Notes under the pieces: model-generated
Told to the model about the DNA's origin: nothing
The model's database searches: none
What the model saw: only the letters and a program-made list of their open reading frames with translations
Shown here: one piece after another, positions 1-11,882 of the stretch
Position numbering within the stretch: position 1 is the first letter of the stretch
Layout: every line of letters begins with the position of its first letter
Position numbers and translations under genes: made by a program
Assembly (NCBI GenBank): GCA_965153455.1
Contig: OZ234497.1
Coordinates: 1,674,001 to 1,738,000, forward strand
Origin: Sphagnum compactum
Taxonomy: Eukaryota; Bryophyta; Sphagnopsida; Sphagnales
Reading direction: 5' to 3'
DNA: 64,000 bases

Positions 1-1940
1 ATAAAGAATTAATGATTAAGCTAATTGGCAACTACTAGTTGAGATGCCAAAATCACTAATGCAATTCAAATTTTTAGTGAGTACTTTTAGAAGGTCATAA
101 TGCACCAATTTGGATGGATGGTGTTTAGATCAAGTTTTGTTTTCATTGGGTTCCTATCCTTAACCAACCACCCCTAATTAGCATAATTAATTTATTTAAT
201 GTTCTACTTTTTTTACTTTTTTTTTTCCAAATCCTATTTCTCGCCCCCCTCCTTATTGACCTCCTTCCTCTCTTACCTGATAATGAAAAGGCCAACCACC
301 TAACTTATGTAGTGACATGCTTACCTCACTACCTAAAGTGACCTACTTGCACCTATTTTCCTACTCACCAAATAGGTAATGTCATTATCAAAAAATGAGG
401 GTATTGCATGGAGAACAAATAGGTGTTATTTTTTGTTGTGTACCTATCTACCTACTAGGTACCCATCGATGTATCCATACTTATAAAGCCCACCTACCTA
501 CCTCCTATTACCTCTTATAAACTACCAATGAACTAAACCTATTGAACTAAATTGAAAAGACTTAGTGTTAATGTCAACAACTATGGGCATTTGCAAACTA
601 TTTGTTATCCTTTGACTTAAGCTCACCTTTCAACTTTCGATGATAATATAATGTTGACATTTAAGGTAGGTATTACAATAGGTGTTCAAAGGCACATTGG
701 GTGAAAACATGGTATTTTGTACATACTTGTTATTTTGTCAAAGTTGGATGAAAATAAACATAAAATAGCAATAAAAACCATGAAAAATTTGGTTTACATT
801 GAATTTTTTATTACATATATAAACATAGTTATTGATCGTTGTGTATGATTTCAACTTTCAAATTGTTTCAATTAGTTTTTCATGTACTTGTTTGAAATGC
901 AAGTAGGTTTTAATAGATAGATTTTTAACTTTCTATTATGGTCACACCTCAAAAATATAATGATATTTATATCCCCAAAAGTAATAGAGCAATTAAGTTT
1001 TTAAAGGAGACTAAAAGTATCTTCATTTACAAATTTATCACCTTAGTCTACTTTTAAAATTTGTTTGGTCCTAATTTTTTTGGAAATGAATACTTATAAT
1101 AATAATAGAGGTGTGGGATGGTTTACAATTATATTTTTACCCATTTTTACACTACTTGTTTGGTTGTATATGCAGGATATAGGGTAAATCTAAAGACATT
1201 CACTTTTTTGTTTACTTTACCATGCTTTTACCCCATTGCAATATACCTACATTTAAAGTACATCTATAAATTATCAACCACCATATAAGTTTCCCCTTAA
1301 ACAAACACGGTAGTTTGCAAAATGTAATTTTAAGTTCATTTGTTTTGTAAACTCTAATTGTAAACAATAGAAGGATAAAATGAATGAAATACATTCATTT
1401 TTGCAAACCTATAATTGAAAATGACAAAATGCATAAAGCAATGCAATCTTCATGTTTTGCTACAAAATTTAATATGACATGGTAAAGGCATTTGCAATAC
1501 CTAAACATGATGAACTTGTAGTTTAAATGACACACAAAATAAGTAAGGGGCCAACAACTTTATAATGTTCATCTTTAGTATTACCTATTTTGTTCATGTT
1601 TGTTGGTTTTTTTTCATGCAAAAAAAAAAGAGAAAAGGATCATGGCACCATAAGGCATGCAACAATATTAACTGGAGATTATTGTTTTTTAATAATAGAG
1701 CATTTCATTTATATTAGAGTTTGGATGTGTTGGCTAGTTAGTTGATGATATTGTTGTTATTTTTTTGTTTACTTCTAACCTTGCAAATACTTTTGGGTTA
1801 ATGTTCTTTGGATCGTAGTTCAAGATTGTTTTCTTTTGTCATCGTTGACTAGTTGTTGTTTCATTTTTGTTTGTTGTAGTTATTGAACATTTTTATTTGG
1901 TTTTTCTTTTTCTTTTGTGAAGCGTAATTAGGTTTTACAT
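1..1940. other. AT-rich intergenic DNA, no gene seen
   Basis: No reading frame with recognisable protein similarity was found here; the frames are short and low in complexity. Between about 160 and 520 the plus strand carries many short CCTA/CCTAC/ACCTA words (for example around 283-370 and 440-510). Similar words recur at 30.2, 32.6, 41.6-42.2 and 61.9-62.1 kb, so this may be the edge of the same repeat family. The rest is AT-rich DNA with homopolymer A and T runs. Confidence 0.6.
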
Positions 1941-2040
1941 AGTAAGATTTGTGTTATTTTTGTGGTGTTAATCTTGTAATAATGAAAAGCAATTTGGGGC
2001 TAAAGTGCAATTGGTGGCACATGATGTGTTTAGTTTGTAG

Positions 2041-3958
2041 TGAGAAAAAAACAAAAAAAGGAAAAAAAGTTGTGGGGTGTTTCGCTTTGCATGGCAGCAA
2101 CAAAAGAAGACAACATATGAGGGAAAAGAAACAAAACAAAGAAAGAAAAAGAAGGAGAGGAAAGGGGAAAAAAAAGGGGAAAAGGGTCATGAACAACCAA
2201 GCTCCTTGTGGAAACAACAACAAAAGACAATATGAGAGAAATGAAAAAAAAAAAAAAAAAATGAACATGGAGGAGAGGAAAGAGAAAAAGTGAAGGAAAA
2301 AAACATGAGGAGTTTAGTCCCTTGTGGCAACAACAAAACATAATTACTAAGGTAGCCATTGTTGTAGGACAAAAAAAAAAACAAAAACAAAAACACAAAA
2401 AAATATGTGGGGAACTTTGGGGACAATCCCCATGTAGTTACAAACTCTTGCATGAAATGTATAAATTATCATTGTGGCAAATTTTAATGTTGTTGAATAG
2501 CATTTAAAAATTCTATTAGACATTAAAAAAAAATTCATTTGTGTGAAGCTAACACATGAAATATTTAAACAATGAAGAAAACACAACAAATAATGAATGG
2601 TTAATCATAGAAGAACTTTAAAATGGATTGTCCTAGTCCGTCTAAATTGAAGATCAAATTTGATCTCACAATGTGTTTGCACAATGTTTTTGAAACTTTG
2701 GGATTTAACATGTTGAAGGTTGACAAATTCTAAAATAAAAAGACCAAGTAAAAAAATCCTATTTGTGGAGATATCAAATCATAGGTTCTATTTATAAATT
2801 TTCAAAATGGATTAAAATTGATGTTTTTCAAGACCAATTTTTTTATATATAATTCTAAAAGGATTTTAAAAATGTGGTATGAATTTGAATATGGAAAATA
2901 AAATTATTTTAACATCATTTGAACCAATTTGAAAGTCAAACCAATTCATTGGCCTTTAAATACACTAGTTATATTGGACTTTCAAAATGGACTTTACATT
3001 GTTGTTTTTGGTCCATTCTAATATTTGCCCCATGCAAAACAACAAAAGAAAACAATGACATGAGGAAGAGGAAAGAAAGAGCAAGGAAAAAGGTGCAAAT
3101 ATGATAATAGGACCCACGGTCACCTACTTGGGTGATTACTTTACAAGTAGTGATTTGTCTTGTCAAGATGATGTTGCAAACTGTAATTGGTTATATAAGG
3201 CAATGGATTAAAAATCCATTATTTCTAAATGGCCAAAAATACTCATGAAAAAAGAAAATGTCAATTTATATTAGTACATGTAAAGGTGAGAATACTTATT
3301 GTACATGAATATGATATTCATCATATTCATTCCAAATTATTCCACATGTTTTTATAATTGATTACAAATATTGTCATATAAACACATTAAAGACATTGAA
3401 CATTAATACACAATTTCAAAAATTTAAACATCAAAAGTTAAACATTAGTTACACTTGTTATGGCCTTTATTAATGTGATTGCACTTAGAAACAAAACAAG
3501 GAAGGAAAGGAGAAAGGGACCAAAAACTCTTCTTATGGTAGCAACAAAAGAAGATGATGAATGCAAGCTCTTGCAATGGCACACACAAAAAACAATCACA
3601 ACAAAAAAGGGCCATGAATAGTTCGGCTCCTTACAACAACAATGTATATTAAAAAATGACAACCACAAGGTTACCACTAAGAATTGGTACCTTGCAATTG
3701 CATAACACACATAGAAATGGGGGGGGGAAAAGACATAGGGAAATTGGCTCTCCCATGACAACAACAAAAGAACATGACGATGTGAGGAAAAGGATGAGGA
3801 GGGAAGGACATGAGAAAAAAAAAGGAAAAAAGGTCATGAAGAGCTTAATTCCTCCACAACAACAATCTAAGAACAACATCACAAAGGCCAATACCCCTTC
3901 CTGCGGTGGCACATGTAACACTGACACACACAACACTCTTAGATTGGTAGTTAGGTAG
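2041..3958. repeat. Purine-rich degenerate repeat with a CAACAACAAAA core
   Basis: The plus strand repeatedly shows the pattern [G/C-rich word such as CCTTGTGG or CCCATG]-CAACAACAAAA-(A/G)-GA(C/A/T)-AT(A/G)(T)GAG followed by long A/G runs. Copies start near 2092, 2210, 2327, 3041, 3538, 3627, 3758 and 3857. Spacing is irregular, roughly 90-700 bp, so it is a decayed dispersed or tandem family rather than a clean satellite. The K/E/R-rich plus-strand frames and F/L/C-rich minus-strand frames across it are products of the skewed base composition and are not supported as genes. Confidence 0.55.
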
Positions 3959-4140
3959 TCTGGAAGAGGAGCTTAGGTTACAGAAAGCATGGTGAGAATG
4001 CTTTCGATTGTTATTTCCTTTTGAATGAAGTTGATTGGTATGTTGAGAAAATCTGATGACTTAGATCTGTTGCATAGGATATGATGCACTTCTACTTTCA
4101 AGCTCTTTCAAAGTCCATAAAGTTCAATAATTTTGAAGAG

Positions 4141-4618
4141 TTTTTCTTGTTGAAAGCACAAGGTTGGTATCATGTAGACCCAGTTGAAGGTGCATCCCCC
4201 AATGTCAGCAGATTTTGTGTTAGAAGGGATTAATCTGGATTTTGGTTCTCTCAAGTAGCTTCTCATACTGACTATGAATCCACACAAACCAGTGAACTAG
4301 AGCCAAGCAATCCTGATATTATCTGTCGTGAACTACAGATGAAAAATTGTGCTGGTGTCTTCTTTGTCGTCATAATGTTTAAGGAATTGTCTGAAGAAGA
4401 GGATGACTCCAACCATACCGGGTTGATCTACAGCAACAATGCCTACCCCAAAGTCGATCAGGCGATCCCATGCTTACCCTGGCCACTAAGATCAACAGCA
4501 GATTTTGCTTCCAACAGCAGGGATCATTCTCTCCCGATCTCTAACTCTCACCTCAGGTGCTCAAGGCAAAACAAAATTCAGGCCCAAATCTACCGAAACT
4601 TACAACAGCCAACTTGGT
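4141..4618 (+). pseudogene. Unrecognised protein-like reading frame, interrupted once
   Basis: One plus-strand frame (codons in register with 4162) reads from about 4141 to the stop at 4618, broken by an in-frame TAA near 4230. The composition is protein-like and not low-complexity: it includes the words GWYHVDPVEGASPN, SGFWFSQVASHTDYES and FKELSEEEDDSNHTG. Local GC is higher than in the flanks. I do not recognise the family. It could be a decayed gene or transposon protein, or two exons with the stop inside an unrecognised intron. No promoter, conserved splice pair or downstream exon was established. Confidence 0.25.
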
Positions 4619-5189
4619 AGCTGTCTCTCTAACCACTCTGGAGTTCACCACGAAGGAACAATTCCCTCTATCACATTTTGTCCTTACATTCAAATGCACA
4701 AACAAGAAGTTTTAGCTTTGAAGAAGCATCAAGTTGCAGAACCTTTTTTATATTTGCAGTTCTCCTATTCATGCCTGGGACACAGTCACAAGTCAGAATA
4801 GAACAGCCACTTTGCTAGTTGTTTCTCTGAGCTGTGGAAAGTTCACTTGTATATTACGATGTCTTTTGCCCTAATTTGGTGCTTGCATTTAGATACATAA
4901 ATGAGATGTTTTAGGCATTGTAAAAGCACCAAGTTGGTGAGGCATTCACAAGGATTTGAATCTAATGAAAGGTGGCCCTGGTTGTTGATATTTTGTGCAG
5001 CTAAAGAAACAGATGGAGTGGGGGATGTTTATAAAAAAAATAGAGCCAATAGCAAAATTCATGTGTGAAAACTTGTAAAGCTTGTATCTTACTTGAGACA
5101 TCGCATTTTGGTTTGAGTTTTTTTTCCATGGGTAGTTTGTCCATGAAGAAAAAAAAGCCATTGACGAAATTTGCATGTGTGAGAAAGTG

Positions 5190-6050
5190 ACGCGCTCCCA
5201 AGTCCCTAGTTAGTCCCAAGTTGGGCTAACTTGTTCAAGTTGCGGAAAAGGGAGGGACTTGAGACACGCTCCCAACCTTCAGCACTAAGAGGGGTAGAAA
5301 GTCGTGCTGAAGCCTCGGGATGGACTAGGAAGAGTGACAAGCTTTTCACCTACTCAAATCTGCATCAAAACCAACCACAAGTTGGTTAGATCACTTTCTG
5401 GATCACTTTGGTGCTAGGACAAGCCACGGGCAACCTTGGACTCACTTGACTCACCACGGCCCGGACTCGGGGGAAGCACCACCTTCCCCCATATAGTATT
5501 CTCTGTAGCTCTCCGCCGAGGCTACATCCGAATGGCACTTTTTCCCGGGACTCCCAAGGAGGAGTCCCGAAACTGTCCCGGTTTGGACTCCCAGGACTTT
5601 GGAAGCTCATATTTCCCGGCTCTGACCTCTGATTGGAGTGAAGTCTAAACCAAAGTTGTAGCTCTCCTTGAGATCTTTCCAACGATGTGTCGCACTCCAC
5701 CTACACACACCGGGATCAAGTCGATTCCCGACTTTTAGAGGTCGAGAGACAAAATGCCAATTTGACTCCCGGCCCTTCTTTTGCCCATAACTTGGGCTGC
5801 AGATGTCCAAATGGCCCATGCGAGGCCATTTTCGACATCTACACTTCAAGACCTTTTCATTGATATAAAGAACACCTCAATGCGAGGTGTTTTGACCCCT
5901 GTAATTGAGCTCTGAGTTTTTGGGAGTCCCGGAGGACTCCAAGTCCCCAACTTTGGGAATGTGAGTTGCATCCTCACACTTTGCTCAAAGTGGGGTTGTG
6001 ACAGAAAGCTTTTCAAAAAGTTGGACCTCACCCCCAAATAATCTTCCTAT
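5190..6050. other. GC-rich island, probable transposon or LTR-type segment
   Basis: The segment is much richer in G+C than both sides and full of short inverted and repeated GGACTCC/GGGAGTCC words. A perfect 8-bp palindrome with a 5-bp loop (AACACCTC...GAGGTGTT) lies at 5871-5891. Open frames exist on both strands (for example minus 5386-5700) but resemble no known protein and overlap each other. The sharp composition change with no gene suggests an inserted repetitive element, possibly a solo LTR-like piece, but no TG...CA boundaries or target duplication could be fixed by eye. Confidence 0.35.
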
Positions 6051-7501
6051 GTTTTTGGGCTGAATGTGAATAGCTTATATCACATGTACTTGTTCGTGTG
6101 AGCTCTTAACCTTCATCTTGAGCTGTTGCAGGGTTATTGACAAACCATGTTCTTGGATACCTAAGGTCCATGCAACTATTGTTGCATCCGCCTAATTTAT
6201 TTGCACACATGTTGGTGTAACCTTTCTAGAGGTTGGCTTCGCATTCAAATGGTTAGAAAAAGAGATCAATGGTATGTTCCATGACCTCCCTATTTGCCCT
6301 CTTCAATGAACATGTCCTTGTTTCAAACAAGATCCATAGCTTTTACCAAGGCTTTAATTATCCATTGTCCTCTTCTAGTTGTTGCATGGACCCTACTAGT
6401 CCATGGAGATTTGTTTCTTGTATCTACTTGAAGCTCGGGGGAACATTTTCTTTGTCAAATGCTAGCTAGTCCAACATGTTGTTTCATTGTTTGCAAGGCA
6501 CATTTAGATTGATGATGGGCCCATTTTTCCTAGCCCAACAAGTGTTGGGTGTGTGCTTTTGCACCATTACAGATATGCCCTTCTATTTTCTAAACACAAC
6601 CCAAGAGTAAAGAAAGTTGGTTATGTTAGGATATGGTAGGAATACATATGTTTCTAGTGGTTCAATAAAAGAAATTAGAATATCAAAGTCTAAAAAGCCC
6701 TCACATAAAATTGATGTCTTTTGTTGATGTGTGATTTGTGTTGTGAATCTCAATGTGCAGTTGATATGACATATTTGAAAATCTGCCTTTCTTTGGACAA
6801 GGTGCATACAAATGTGGGACTACAAATTGTTGGACCTATTGATGATATAGGAATTTTTTGAACTTTTCATTCTAAAAATTGTCTATGATTTAAATCCCTA
6901 TCTCGTCAAATGCACTTAGAACTCTCAAATTTGGATTTTGTAATTCTATTTCAGCTTTTTGATATGAGCATATAATAATCTTCTCAAAAACTTGGGCAAA
7001 CAATTATACACAATCTGCATCCTGAGTTTCTGTTGCCTTTCCAGAAGGAATGGGAAGACTCAGACGTGCTGTTGGCTAGCACTCAAGAGACATTGCCCAA
7101 GATTGAACTCAGTAACCTATCCTGTAAAACCTCTGTCTTCTCTTCACACTACCTAGGCAAAACCATGAAGGACTGAGCATGATGAAGAAAAGCATTACCT
7201 AGTGCCAACTCCTCCACTTAGCGTAATTTCTGTTCTCTTAACCCTCAGGGCTACTGCATAACTGTCAGGGATGGACACTTTCAAACAGCTGCAAAAGATG
7301 GGCATTGTGGCTGTCCCAATTGTTCCCTGAAGACTTTGAAAGCTACCAGGTTCTCCAAGTCTCATTGACAGTGAACTCCAGTAGAACTGGGTGTTAAATA
7401 GTCTGGGTAGCATCTATCATAAACTAGTAGGAGTTGAACCAACAAGTAATGTGAGCACCCAACAGCTTGTTATTAGCATGAAGCTCCTGCAGGAGACGCA
7501 A
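6051..7501. other. Intergenic DNA and probable THO6 3' flank, no gene seen
   Basis: Short unrelated frames occur (for example plus 6269-6469), none recognisable. The part next to 7502 lies downstream of the THO6 stop on the minus strand and should contain its 3' UTR. I saw no clear AATAAA-type signal on that strand in the first few hundred bases. Confidence 0.4.
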
Positions 7502-10500
7502 TTAACCACAGCAGAAGGTGCAAAGATGGCTCCCAAACTCCGAAATTATGTCCACCAATCCTCCATAGCCAGCTACTGCTGTTAACTGTACAGAAAGATC
7601 CCCCGACTGTTTAAGAACAAAAAATGGATGATGCAAGCTCATGACAATTTATCATGTCACAACAAGTGCATGCATTTCTCAGACTGCTCTTAATGGATTA
7701 CTAAAGAGTAACACAGAAAAATTACAAGCCCAAACAATTGTACATGAATGTCTAACGCACAGATCACCAAAGGCAAAACAAATGTGTTACCCCAGATGGA
7801 TGCACAGAGACAGAGAAGGCAGACAGTGGGGCACACATAGCCTGGGATAGTAAGGTGCCCCCAAAACTCCATCTTGACAAGATGGGTTGTGTTCCCACTG
7901 TCAAAATCTGCACACATACAATTAAACATGTCAAGTACAAACAGCCACATGGAAGACAATTTCAAGCTGCATTAGGTTGAGTAGCAACCATGGTCTGCAT
8001 CCAACACTCCCAGATCTTATGCCACTAACCATAGAAAGTAAAATAACAAAGTGATAGCTACTGTCATCAATGGCCACTAGATGACAAAAGGATCGTTAAC
8101 AAAATTGCAAACAAACCAGGCCACAGTTGGCTGGTGTGCAAAGAGCACCTGGTCATTTGCAATAGTCACAGCTTGAGGGGTTGCACGCATGCAGATACGT
8201 GTCACACAATCCAGGCCTGGCAGGCTCCAAAGAGTCACACAGTGCCCACCATTCCCACAAACCTGCACCCAAACCTTTTCTAATCATTCATGTTTGGGAG
8301 ACAACCATATTGACTGTAAATAATCAGTCAAGTCACTGACATTCAAAATCAGATTCTCAGTATTGGCAAGCTAATGCTTTCTTAGTAAACAGTTTACAGG
8401 TGCTCAAAAACTAGCATCTAGACCCTATAAGTCAAGAGTATTTAGGACCCAAAGCTAGCCCTTAGATTACAAGCTGATACCAGTTTGGTTAGGGAATACA
8501 AATGTTGATCATATGTTACCCTTAACACTTGCTAATGGGCCCTTGAATCAACAGAAGCATCAGATAACCAGAGTCAGACCCAGACTTTTTATACTGGCCA
8601 CCTGTATGTGTGAACCTACCAGCCAATTGTCACTTGCATCGAGGGACAAACAACTAATCCATGGCAACTTCGCCATAGGCTTTTTGCTAATCTTCACTGC
8701 ATTCCATGGGTCCAATGCTGCTACACATTCACCACTCCGACAATCTGTGTCCACAACACAAGAGAATGCAAACATCCCTCGTTGATAATTTTGTGGGAGC
8801 AAGATTTCAAAGAGAAGAAATTTACACCTACAAAAGAAACACCTAATTAAAATGCTACCACTAACATTTGCCACCTATGGCTTCCTCCTGCTTGCTCTTT
8901 CCTTTCTCTTGGCCCATTCATAAAGCTAGAAAGAGACAAGAAGGAGCTCAACAAAACTTGCCCCAAATTCTGGCAGTCCCATCCTCAGATCCAGTGATTA
9001 TCTGCAAAGAGAAGGTTGGTTAGTAAATGACTCCATGCCAAGCATTATGATCAAAGCATAAGGCTGTCTGGCTTCATTACACAGAAGAAACACCCCCCAC
9101 CCACCCCCCAATCAATGGAGTGATGGGATGATGCACCTGATTGTGGGATGGCCGAGAAGCAATACAGTGCAAATAATCAGAGTGGCCCTGAAACACCATT
9201 GTATTCTTGCCTGTTTCCTGTGCAACCATGCAACTTTCTTCATCATAAACTGCAGAGCCACAATAACGGAAAACATAATCTAAGCAATTTTTTCAAAAAA
9301 CAGTCACTGAAGATGCTTGCTGGTGAAGAGCTGCAGCGCACCTAAAGTTTCAACCTGGGGATGAAAATCTTGAAGGTAACCAGTTATACCATGGGTGTGC
9401 CACTCTCAATTAGTACATATTTTGGACCTCAATTGGTTCAACACATCAGACTATCACTAATCATAGAGTCCAAATCAAAGCAATTTCAGAGCAGATACTT
9501 ATGAATCATCACAAGCTTACCATATCCCACGCATATGCACACCCATCACCAGCTGCAGCAAAGAGGCAACCAGTCTGCTCCCAATCAAACAAGACCACCC
9601 TATCAAATCATTTCTTTGCAAGTACTGAGAGATGCTCCATACTTACGATTTAAGACAACCTGAAACGAACTGAGAGATGACCCAGTAATAAGGTTATGGA
9701 TATTTCAGATCTGATAACATCACATCAACCAGTTAGTAATCATGAGAAAGAGGAAACCCAACCAAAGAAAAGAGAAAATCCAGATCAAGAAAAAAACTGA
9801 GGCACAAGATACACCCTGTTGTTTGAACAACAACAATGGATACACAAGATGCACCCGATAAAAGGCACTGCAGATAGAACTCTTCTAGGGGTCTCAAAAG
9901 TCTGTAACTCTCAGAATACACCAACCTTTGAGTCTGTTCCAGAATGAACAAACTCATTAGTATCCTACTGAGGTCTGCAGCAGAATGGTAAAGAGTATGG
10001 TACCCTAGAATTAGCAGCAAGAGCATTTGTCTCTGGAATTGGACAAAGTGCACTAAATGGGCCCCTGCATTCCATAGATGACAAACAGAGCTAATCAGTG
10101 AAGATAAATTTTCTTCAATCATCAACCTGCTGCAATATGCTGATTTCCACTCAATTCCTTGAAAGTCTTGAGACTAAACACAAGCCAAATGTACATTCAT
10201 GAATTCTGAAGTATCAAAGAATTGCAGTGAGTACCTACTGCATAGTCATAGAGATGGAGAAATTACACATTCACAGGAAAACCCACAACACAAACAGGAC
10301 ATGAATAATTGGAACTGAGGTGCAATCAAGTCATGATACCTTTGTTGGGGGTTCCGAAAGTCTAAGGTTGGTTGCAGCTTCCTTCCTGGTCAAATTCAAA
10401 TCCACAAAGAGAGAAGAACAAAGCAGGTGCTGACATGGATGGGCCAAGGGATGTGGATATCACCAGGACAAAATCATCATGAACAAAGACAAGGTTCAAG

Positions 10501-11882
10501 CACCAAGTGCTAACATCATTAAAAAAAACTCACTAGTTGAATGCCAAGTTGATCGCTCACCAAACCTGAAGATTTTAGAATTATCCATGAAATCACATAT
10601 TGTAATCTAGGTCTTTTCAAACTAGGAACCTAGAGGTACAGAATTTCAGAATCCTTCCTGACCTGATGTGGTCTCACAACTGAGGGCTGCATGAATCTCC
10701 TTCCATCGCCATCCTTGAATTCGTCCATCATCACCACAACTGCAGTCACAAAATCCACATCAAAATGAGCCACCCTCCTTCTCATATCCTTTTTCTTTTG
10801 ACCCAGCACTGCAACCTTAAGAATTCGTCTAATATATCATGCCATCATGCCACATTAGCAGCGGATACTTAGAAGATCTTCCAGAAAAGTGCTAATCTCT
10901 ATCAAAAATTTCACATTCAGATTTAGATATAATTTTGGTGGCACACCATCACAATGTTGATTGTTCTCATCTACTAAGCCCCAAACTCTTATATCTTGAT
11001 GCACATCTACTACCCTTTCTTGCCACTAGAACTCTTCTAATAAAACTGTGAATGAGAGCTTTCAGCGTGCATGCAGCAGTCTCTTCACACCTCAAGAGCA
11101 GAGCATTGTCAAGAGCAGACCATGGCAGCAGCCCATGACAAAGGTTTATGGTTCTATCTCCAAAACCCAGGACTTTGTGTCTTGATGCACATTTACATTT
11201 TGGCCGCTAAAATTCTGCGAAGAAACTGTGAATGTGAGCTTTTGATATGTATGCAGCAGTCTCTTCACACCTCAAGAGCAGAGCATTGTCATCCTCTCCA
11301 TAGCTCAACAGGCCATATGCAGGACCGTCGTGTTTCCCGACAATCATCGAAGGTTTTGCTATGCCTGCACTGTTTGAGTCATTCCCATATCCCCAATCCC
11401 CTCAAGCCATTGAGACAAATCTCCTTGCGCCAATCAACATGCGAGAACATTGTTGAAAAAGATAGCGTCGGAAGATTGTACCATTGAAGCTCTCTTTCGT
11501 CCAGTTTCAGCAGCTGCAAAACCCAAAATACACCAAGCTTCAAGTCTATGATATGTGGCTTGTCAAATTCAAACAAGCACAGAAAAAGAATTCTAAACCC
11601 TAAACAAAGAGTCGACTAAAAGAGCGACCGAGCGACCGAGCGACCGAGCGACCGAGCGACCGAGCTCGCTCTTACATGTGAGGAGGAGGAGACGGACGGT
11701 TGCACAGGGTACAGAGCCACGCTTCCGTTGCTGGAAGCTGTGGCAACATGTTCCGGAACAGCAGATGCAGTAGCAGGCACGAATGCAGCAGCGAAGATGG
11801 TCCGCGAATGCACATCTCGCTCTGCTACAATACTGGCACGATATTCCTTCTCATTCCAGTTCCTACAATCCTCCATCTTCAT
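7502..11882 (-). CDS. THO6: THO6/DWA1-like WD40 protein, 13 exons (complement)
   Basis: Orthologue of the plant WD40-repeat protein THO6/DWA1. In the family it is a THO/TREX subunit (nuclear mRNA processing and export) and a DWD protein that can join CUL4-DDB1 ligases. Exons on the minus strand, 5' to 3': 11882-11676, 11513-11417, 11364-11271, 10739-10663, 10385-10340, 10064-10004, 9574-9521, 9217-9137, 9001-8962, 8744-8620, 8262-8149, 7907-7791, 7585-7502; 398 codons plus TAA. All phases agree. Family landmarks: WNEKEY near the start, HDGPAYGLLSYGEDDNALLL, SCGDDGRIQGWRW (133-145), FAAAGDGCAYAWDM (about 199-212), GHSDYLHCIA, ITGSEDGTARIWDCR (241-255, with WDxR at 252-255), VCGNGGHCVTLWSLP, ILTVGTQPILSRW and AVAGYGGLVDIISEFGSHLCTF at the end. 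The first in-frame ATG is at 11882, with a second two codons on. Exon 2 is the least certain (it makes a 52-nt intron). Intron 9 is GC-AG; the other eleven are GT-AG. It is divergent from the EMB2785-like gene. Confidence 0.9.
8745..8961 (-). other. GC-AG intron 9 of the THO6-like gene
   Basis: On the minus strand the exon ends ...ATTTGGG and the intron begins GCAAGT, the usual consensus of the rare GC 5' splice-site class; it ends in ACACAG. Joining at these sites gives W-D-C-R-S-G-E-C in frame, as expected from the family. Reading through instead gives a stop six codons on. The intron is 217 nt and splits the Asp codon of the WDxR motif after its first base. Confidence 0.85.
10990..11290 (-). 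repeat. Imperfect tandem duplication across THO6 exon 3 and intron 3
   Basis: About 115-120 bp at 11173-11290 is repeated at 10990-11110, with an offset of 180 in the best part (AAACTGTGAATG at 11044 and 11224; CTCTTCACACCTCAAGAGCA at 11081 and 11261). The upstream copy (on the minus strand) contains the last 20 nt of exon 3 and its GTGTGA donor. The downstream copy carries the same junction inside intron 3. Confidence 0.8.
11624..11663. repeat. Five perfect GCGACCGA repeats in THO6 intron 1
   Basis: Five exact head-to-tail copies of the 8-mer GCGACCGA start at 11624, 11632, 11640, 11648 and 11656, directly followed by GCTCGCTC. They sit 12 nt inside the donor (GTAAGA at 11675-11670 on the minus strand) of THO6 intron 1. 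The rest of the intron is much lower in GC. Confidence 0.9.

Noticed and set aside
1949-2589. Several overlapping 60-122-codon frames on both strands
   Set aside because: Lys/Arg/Glu-rich on one strand and Phe/Leu/Cys-rich on the other, fully explained by purine-rich repeats.
9647-9659. 13-nt micro-exon in THO6 intron 6 (CAG/.../GTAAGT)
   Set aside because: Good splice sites on both sides, but joining 10004 to 9574 already gives the exact family length and phase, and adding 13 nt would break the frame.
11071-11487. 138-codon plus-strand frame
   Set aside because: It lies antisense to THO6 exons 2-3 and intron 3 and contains the tandem duplication, which gives its repeated MQQSLHTSRAEHC words.
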